Part shown: positions 32,834 to 35,749 of the stretch, one piece after another
Layout of the letters: the number at the start of each line of letters is the position of its first letter
Numbering within the stretch: the stretch's first letter is position 1
DNA from: an uncultured Nitrospira sp.
GTDB lineage: Bacteria; Nitrospirota; Nitrospiria; Nitrospirales; Nitrospiraceae
DNA: 35,749 nt
NCBI GenBank assembly: GCA_946479785.1
Contig: CAMLHQ010000032.1
Location: 1 to 35,749 of the forward strand
Direction: 5' to 3'
Made by a program: the position numbers and the translations under genes
Notes under the pieces: generated by a model
Told to the model about the DNA's origin: nothing
The model's database searches: none
The model's input: only the letters and a program-made list of their open reading frames with translations

Positions 32834-32887
32834 TCTGCAAGCAACACCCTCATATTTCCGACATTCGATCACTAACAAATTGAACTA

Positions 32888-34237
32888 TCAGTTCTTGCTT
32901 TTCTCGGTCTCCTTCGCGCATGGAATCTCAAATGATGTCTCCGTCAGCAGCTGCTTGTCGTCCAGCAACTTCATGATGAGCTCGGCGGCTAGAAAGAGAT
33001 CGTCCTGTTCCTCTTGGGCAATCCAAAACTTCGTCTTAATCCGCGTCACACGCTCGGCCAACTGTTCATCTTCCGATTCCCCCGCATACATCAGATGCCG
33101 GAGTGAGACATGGCGAACTTCGCAGCCGCATTGATTCGGATCGTTTACCGGGAGCCGGCCCCGCACTTCCTGATCTTGTTTCTCAACCGAAATGCCCATC
33201 CTGGCCAAAAGGGTTCGGCGTGATTCCATCAACATGGCATCCATCGCGTCCAACGCATTCGTGTCGACGAAATAGTCAATGGACGCACGACTGGATCTTT
33301 CCGTATTGAGTTCAGGATGCTCGCTCGCAGGCGTGGCATCAACGACGATAATCAGACATCCCTTGGGAAACAGACGATTGAGCGAGGTGCCCAGAATGTT
33401 CCGATTCATGTATTCGAGGATGGCCTGGACCCCGAGATTGTCGATGGGACCGCCGTCGTAGAGATGAATGAACTGGGGCGGTTCCACATATTTTTGCAAG
33501 GTCACGTCTTGGAAGGCGCCCGGAAACGCAGAGGATGCATTCACGGCGTTGGCCACGTGATAGGCGGCGAGGACAGAATGGAGTGCGGCAAAGCGGTCGT
33601 CCGTGAAAGTAAACCTGGTGTGATCGTTATGAACGGTCGAATTGAGCAGGATCTTGGGATGGGGCCGAAGCTCGGCAAAGGTGGCCTTATGATAGAGATT
33701 GTTGTTGAAGACCTGCACCATAATATCCGAGCGTGTGAAGTCGGAGAGCCAATAGCGAAAGATGTTCTGAGGCAGAAACCACCGGCGAATCCAACTGCTC
33801 TGAAAATCGTAGCCCAACGCCTCGCGGAGCGCAGGCTCCGTAAACGCCCCTGCCTTGTCCCCGAGTCCGTAATACACGGTGGGGAGCGTTCCACCTGAAA
33901 CGCCTGAAATCACGTCAACTTGTTCAAGCATGTTCCGGCGTTGAAGTTCGAGCATGACGGCCGCGCCGAAGTTGGCGGCTCGACTGCCGCCCCCTGAGAT
34001 GGCCAGCGCGACAAAGCGGCCGTCCTTCGCTTCGAGATCAGTCAACCTCCAGGAGCCGGCGGTGTCGGGCACAGGCGTGGCGTCCGGCCAATGTTCATTC
34101 CATCCAGGCCGCCAGTGGCCAGGCAGAATGTTGCAGCCGCCGACCACTAGCAGCAAACACACCGCTCCTATAATAAAAAGTGGTCTTGCGGTACAGCGGC
34201 GAGGAGCTGAGTCATGCGGAATAAAATCTTTGCTCAT
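32888..34237 (-). CDS. Patatin-like phospholipase, lipoprotein
   Basis: A 449-residue exported lipid acyl hydrolase. The N-terminus has a hydrophobic helix ending VVGGC, with the lipid-anchor cysteine at C35. The patatin domain shows the oxyanion loop SGGGSR (81-86), the nucleophile S114 in GVSGG and the partner D261 in DGG, so the Ser-Asp dyad is intact. It should act on membrane lipids at the periplasmic face or outer membrane. The C-terminal 100 residues (after about 345) are a helical region outside the patatin core. ATG at 34237 diverges from the DUF4124 gene over 78 bp. Confidence 0.88.
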   Translation of the reverse strand: MSKDFIPHDSAPRRCTARPLFIIGAVCLLLVVGGCNILPGHWRPGWNEHWPDATPVPDTAGSWRLTDLEAKDGRFVALAISGGGSRAANFGAAVMLELQRRNMLEQVDVISGVSGGTLPTVYYGLGDKAGAFTEPALREALGYDFQSSWIRRWFLPQNIFRYWLSDFTRSDIMVQVFNNNLYHKATFAELRPHPKILLNSTVHNDHTRFTFTDDRFAALHSVLAAYHVANAVNASSAFPGAFQDVTLQKYVEPPQFIHLYDGGPIDNLGVQAILEYMNRNILGTSLNRLFPKGCLIIVVDATPASEHPELNTERSSRASIDYFVDTNALDAMDAMLMESRRTLLARMGISVEKQDQEVRGRLPVNDPNQCGCEVRHVSLRHLMYAGESEDEQLAERVTRIKTKFWIAQEEQDDLFLAAELIMKLLDDKQLLTETSFEIPCAKETEKSKN

Positions 34238-34315
34238 CGCGGCTGATTGTAAGAGCTAGAGGAACAACGCGCAAGAGAGGCCGCGACCGATGTGGTAAGC
34301 TGAAGAGGACGACAC

Positions 34316-35662
34316 ATGACGGATACTTCAATGTTGACCTCACGTAGAACGCTGACAGTATCGTTCGTATTCTGCCTGTGGATCTTCGGCCCTTCGGCCT
34401 TTATCTCTCAGAGCTCCGCAGGGTCGCCAATCTATACCTATAAAGATGATTCCGGGACACAGAACTTCACCACAGAATTAGGCTCAATCCCGGAACAATA
34501 TCGGAGCCGCGCCGTGCCTCTTCATCTGGAATCCTCCTCGACTCCGCCAGTCGTGCCGGCGGCGCAACGTCCTCCTTCTGCAAACGTCCGGGTGGTGACC
34601 GCCAGCGGGGAATACCGCATGGGAGATCATGACACTCGGAGCGATGCCGTTCGGTTGGCCGTCGAAGCGGCAAAACGAGAAGCGCTCGAACAGGTCGCCA
34701 CCTATTTGGAAAGCGTCACCGAAGTGAAAAATATGGATGTCACGAGGGACGACATCCGAGCCTACACGGCCGGCATTGTGATGGTGTTGGATCAGAAGAT
34801 CACCACCAGGCTGGAGGGAGAAACCGTCGTGATCCGCGCCGATCTCACTGCGCAGGTCGACCCCGACGAAGTCACACAGGCCATCGCGACACTGCGAGAA
34901 AACGAGAGCGCCAAGACGGAACTCATGGCGCTTCGATCAGAAACCGACCAGTTGCGCCAACAGCTCGATGCCGCCAACCAGGCATTGGCCGCCGCCGTCT
35001 CGCCCGAGCAAATTCAGGCCCTCAATCAGGAGCGTCAGGACCTTCTTAACCAGCTACAGGCGAATGCCCTCGTGTCGCAAGCCTGGACCGACTGGGTCTA
35101 TGTGACACCTGTCATCTACCCGTACCCATGGATCGGGCTCCAGCAGGTCAACGGCTTGCTGCTGCAAGCGCATCACATCTATCCACGAAATCGTCATCTT
35201 CCTATCGTGCAACAGGTGATCACGACACAGTCCGGCACCCTTGCACCCCCGCCGCCGGGAGTGCCCTCGACGGTTCAACCACATCCGTCCCTGCTTGTCC
35301 CGCCAACGGCTTCAATGGGGATCACCGTGCCGCCTCCGCAGATCCTGCTTCCGGGATCGGCAAATGCTGCGACCAGTGCCAATGCGCTACGTGCACCGGC
35401 GTCCGTACCGCCACAGACTCTGCTCCCCGGATCGGCAAATGCAGCGACCAGTGCCAATGCGTTAAGGGTGCCGGCCGGCGTGCCGGTGCAACCGTTTTCA
35501 AGTCCTTTGCCCCCCACACTGCAGCAGGTCCATCCACCTCATGTCGCGCAACCGAACCCTCCCGTGCTTCGCGCACCCTATTCCATCCCCCAACATTTTG
35601 GCGGCGGCGGAGGGCATATCGGCGCAGGTGGTCATAGCGGCGGTGGACACCATGGCCGCTGA
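34316..35662 (+). CDS. Exported DUF4124/coiled-coil protein with Gly/His-rich tail
   Basis: A 448-residue secreted protein. A signal peptide (about 1-35) is followed by a DUF4124 segment (IYTYKDDSGTQNFTTE, about 39-54). Next is a domain with the layout of FlgT-like N-terminal regions (about 90-190). A coiled coil follows (about 190-245), then a Pro-rich stretch with a 25-residue duplication (LLPGSANAATSANALR twice) and a Gly/His tail (about 425-448) with seven histidines. The tail could bind metal or mediate surface adhesion. No enzymatic motif is seen, and the role is unknown. ATG at 34316 may be secondary to an ATG five codons later. It is probably envelope-associated. Confidence 0.75.
   Translation: MTDTSMLTSRRTLTVSFVFCLWIFGPSAFISQSSAGSPIYTYKDDSGTQNFTTELGSIPEQYRSRAVPLHLESSSTPPVVPAAQRPPSANVRVVTASGEYRMGDHDTRSDAVRLAVEAAKREALEQVATYLESVTEVKNMDVTRDDIRAYTAGIVMVLDQKITTRLEGETVVIRADLTAQVDPDEVTQAIATLRENESAKTELMALRSETDQLRQQLDAANQALAAAVSPEQIQALNQERQDLLNQLQANALVSQAWTDWVYVTPVIYPYPWIGLQQVNGLLLQAHHIYPRNRHLPIVQQVITTQSGTLAPPPPGVPSTVQPHPSLLVPPTASMGITVPPPQILLPGSANAATSANALRAPASVPPQTLLPGSANAATSANALRVPAGVPVQPFSSPLPPTLQQVHPPHVAQPNPPVLRAPYSIPQHFGGGGGHIGAGGHSGGGHHGR
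35337..35486 (+). repeat. 75-bp imperfect direct repeat (two copies)
   Basis: Two adjacent 75-bp units, the shared GGATCGG being at 35354 and 35429, encode the duplicated LLPGSANAATSANALR segment. They differ mainly at third positions and one substituted stretch, so the duplication is in frame and somewhat diverged. Confidence 0.7.
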
Positions 35663-35749
35663 GACTGGATCGGAGCGTTCCGCCACTCGGCCGCTTCAGG
35701 GAATATCCATTGAAACCGCTTAACGCGTTGAGAACTTGGTGAGCACGCC
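35663..35749. other. Right edge, no gene seen
   Basis: The last 87 bases follow the DUF4124 gene stop. They contain no start with a ribosome site and no recognisable terminator. Confidence 0.3.

Overview
The window is a compact, gene-dense bacterial chromosome segment of moderately high GC. Its gene content points to the phylum Nitrospirota, most likely a Nitrospira-like nitrifier: several multihaem c-type cytochromes, a cytoplasmic NAD-linked formate dehydrogenase, many universal stress proteins, periplasmic cupredoxins, and a 121-bp inverted-repeat element of a kind I associate from memory with Nitrospira intergenic regions. No 16S rRNA or other marker gene is present, so this is an inference from content and style. 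I see no rRNA, tRNA, CRISPR array, transposase or prophage gene.

Left region (1-5544). A multihaem cytochrome running off the left edge on the minus strand (9 CXXCH in the visible 264 residues) diverges from a plus-strand unit. That unit holds a five-helix cytochrome b, a 24-haem secreted cytochrome built from seven three-haem repeats, and a membrane-anchored TPR/zinc-metallopeptidase. The 408-bp divergent region carries a good sigma-54 (-24/-12) promoter and three copies of a TGGGA-N6-TCCCA palindrome. It reads as an inducible membrane-to-periplasm electron-transfer locus.

Minus-strand block (5518-17405). In order of transcription: a single-domain universal stress protein (USP), a periplasmic cupredoxin, a tandem USP, a DUF2934 protein, a 457-residue protein of unknown function, the formate dehydrogenase gamma, beta and alpha subunits (FdsG/FdsB/FdsA-like, joined by 4-bp start/stop overlaps), a PPi-type phosphofructokinase, another tandem USP, the inverted-repeat element, and a BaiN/HI0933-like flavoprotein. 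The tight spacing suggests that formate-derived reductant, glycolytic flux and stress or energy sensing are co-expressed.

Plus-strand block (17658-20770). A 31-residue membrane microprotein, a tandem USP, an FmdB zinc ribbon, a small cytochrome c and a secreted pentapeptide-repeat protein.

Right region (20798-35749). A mosaic of short units: ada and mgtA on the minus strand; a glutathionyl-hydroquinone reductase; a secreted protein with duplicated cupredoxin-like halves behind a sigma-70-like promoter; a YbaK-type deacylase; a minus-strand trio of lipoprotein-type methyltransferase, C39-like cysteine peptidase (ATGA-coupled) and ferredoxin-reductase-type flavoprotein; a two-helix membrane protein with an unidentified soluble domain; a four-helix membrane protein; a DJ-1/PfpI protein; a pair of cytochromes (one small and soluble or lipid-anchored, one membrane-integral); a patatin-like lipoprotein; and a DUF4124 protein with a Gly/His-rich tail.
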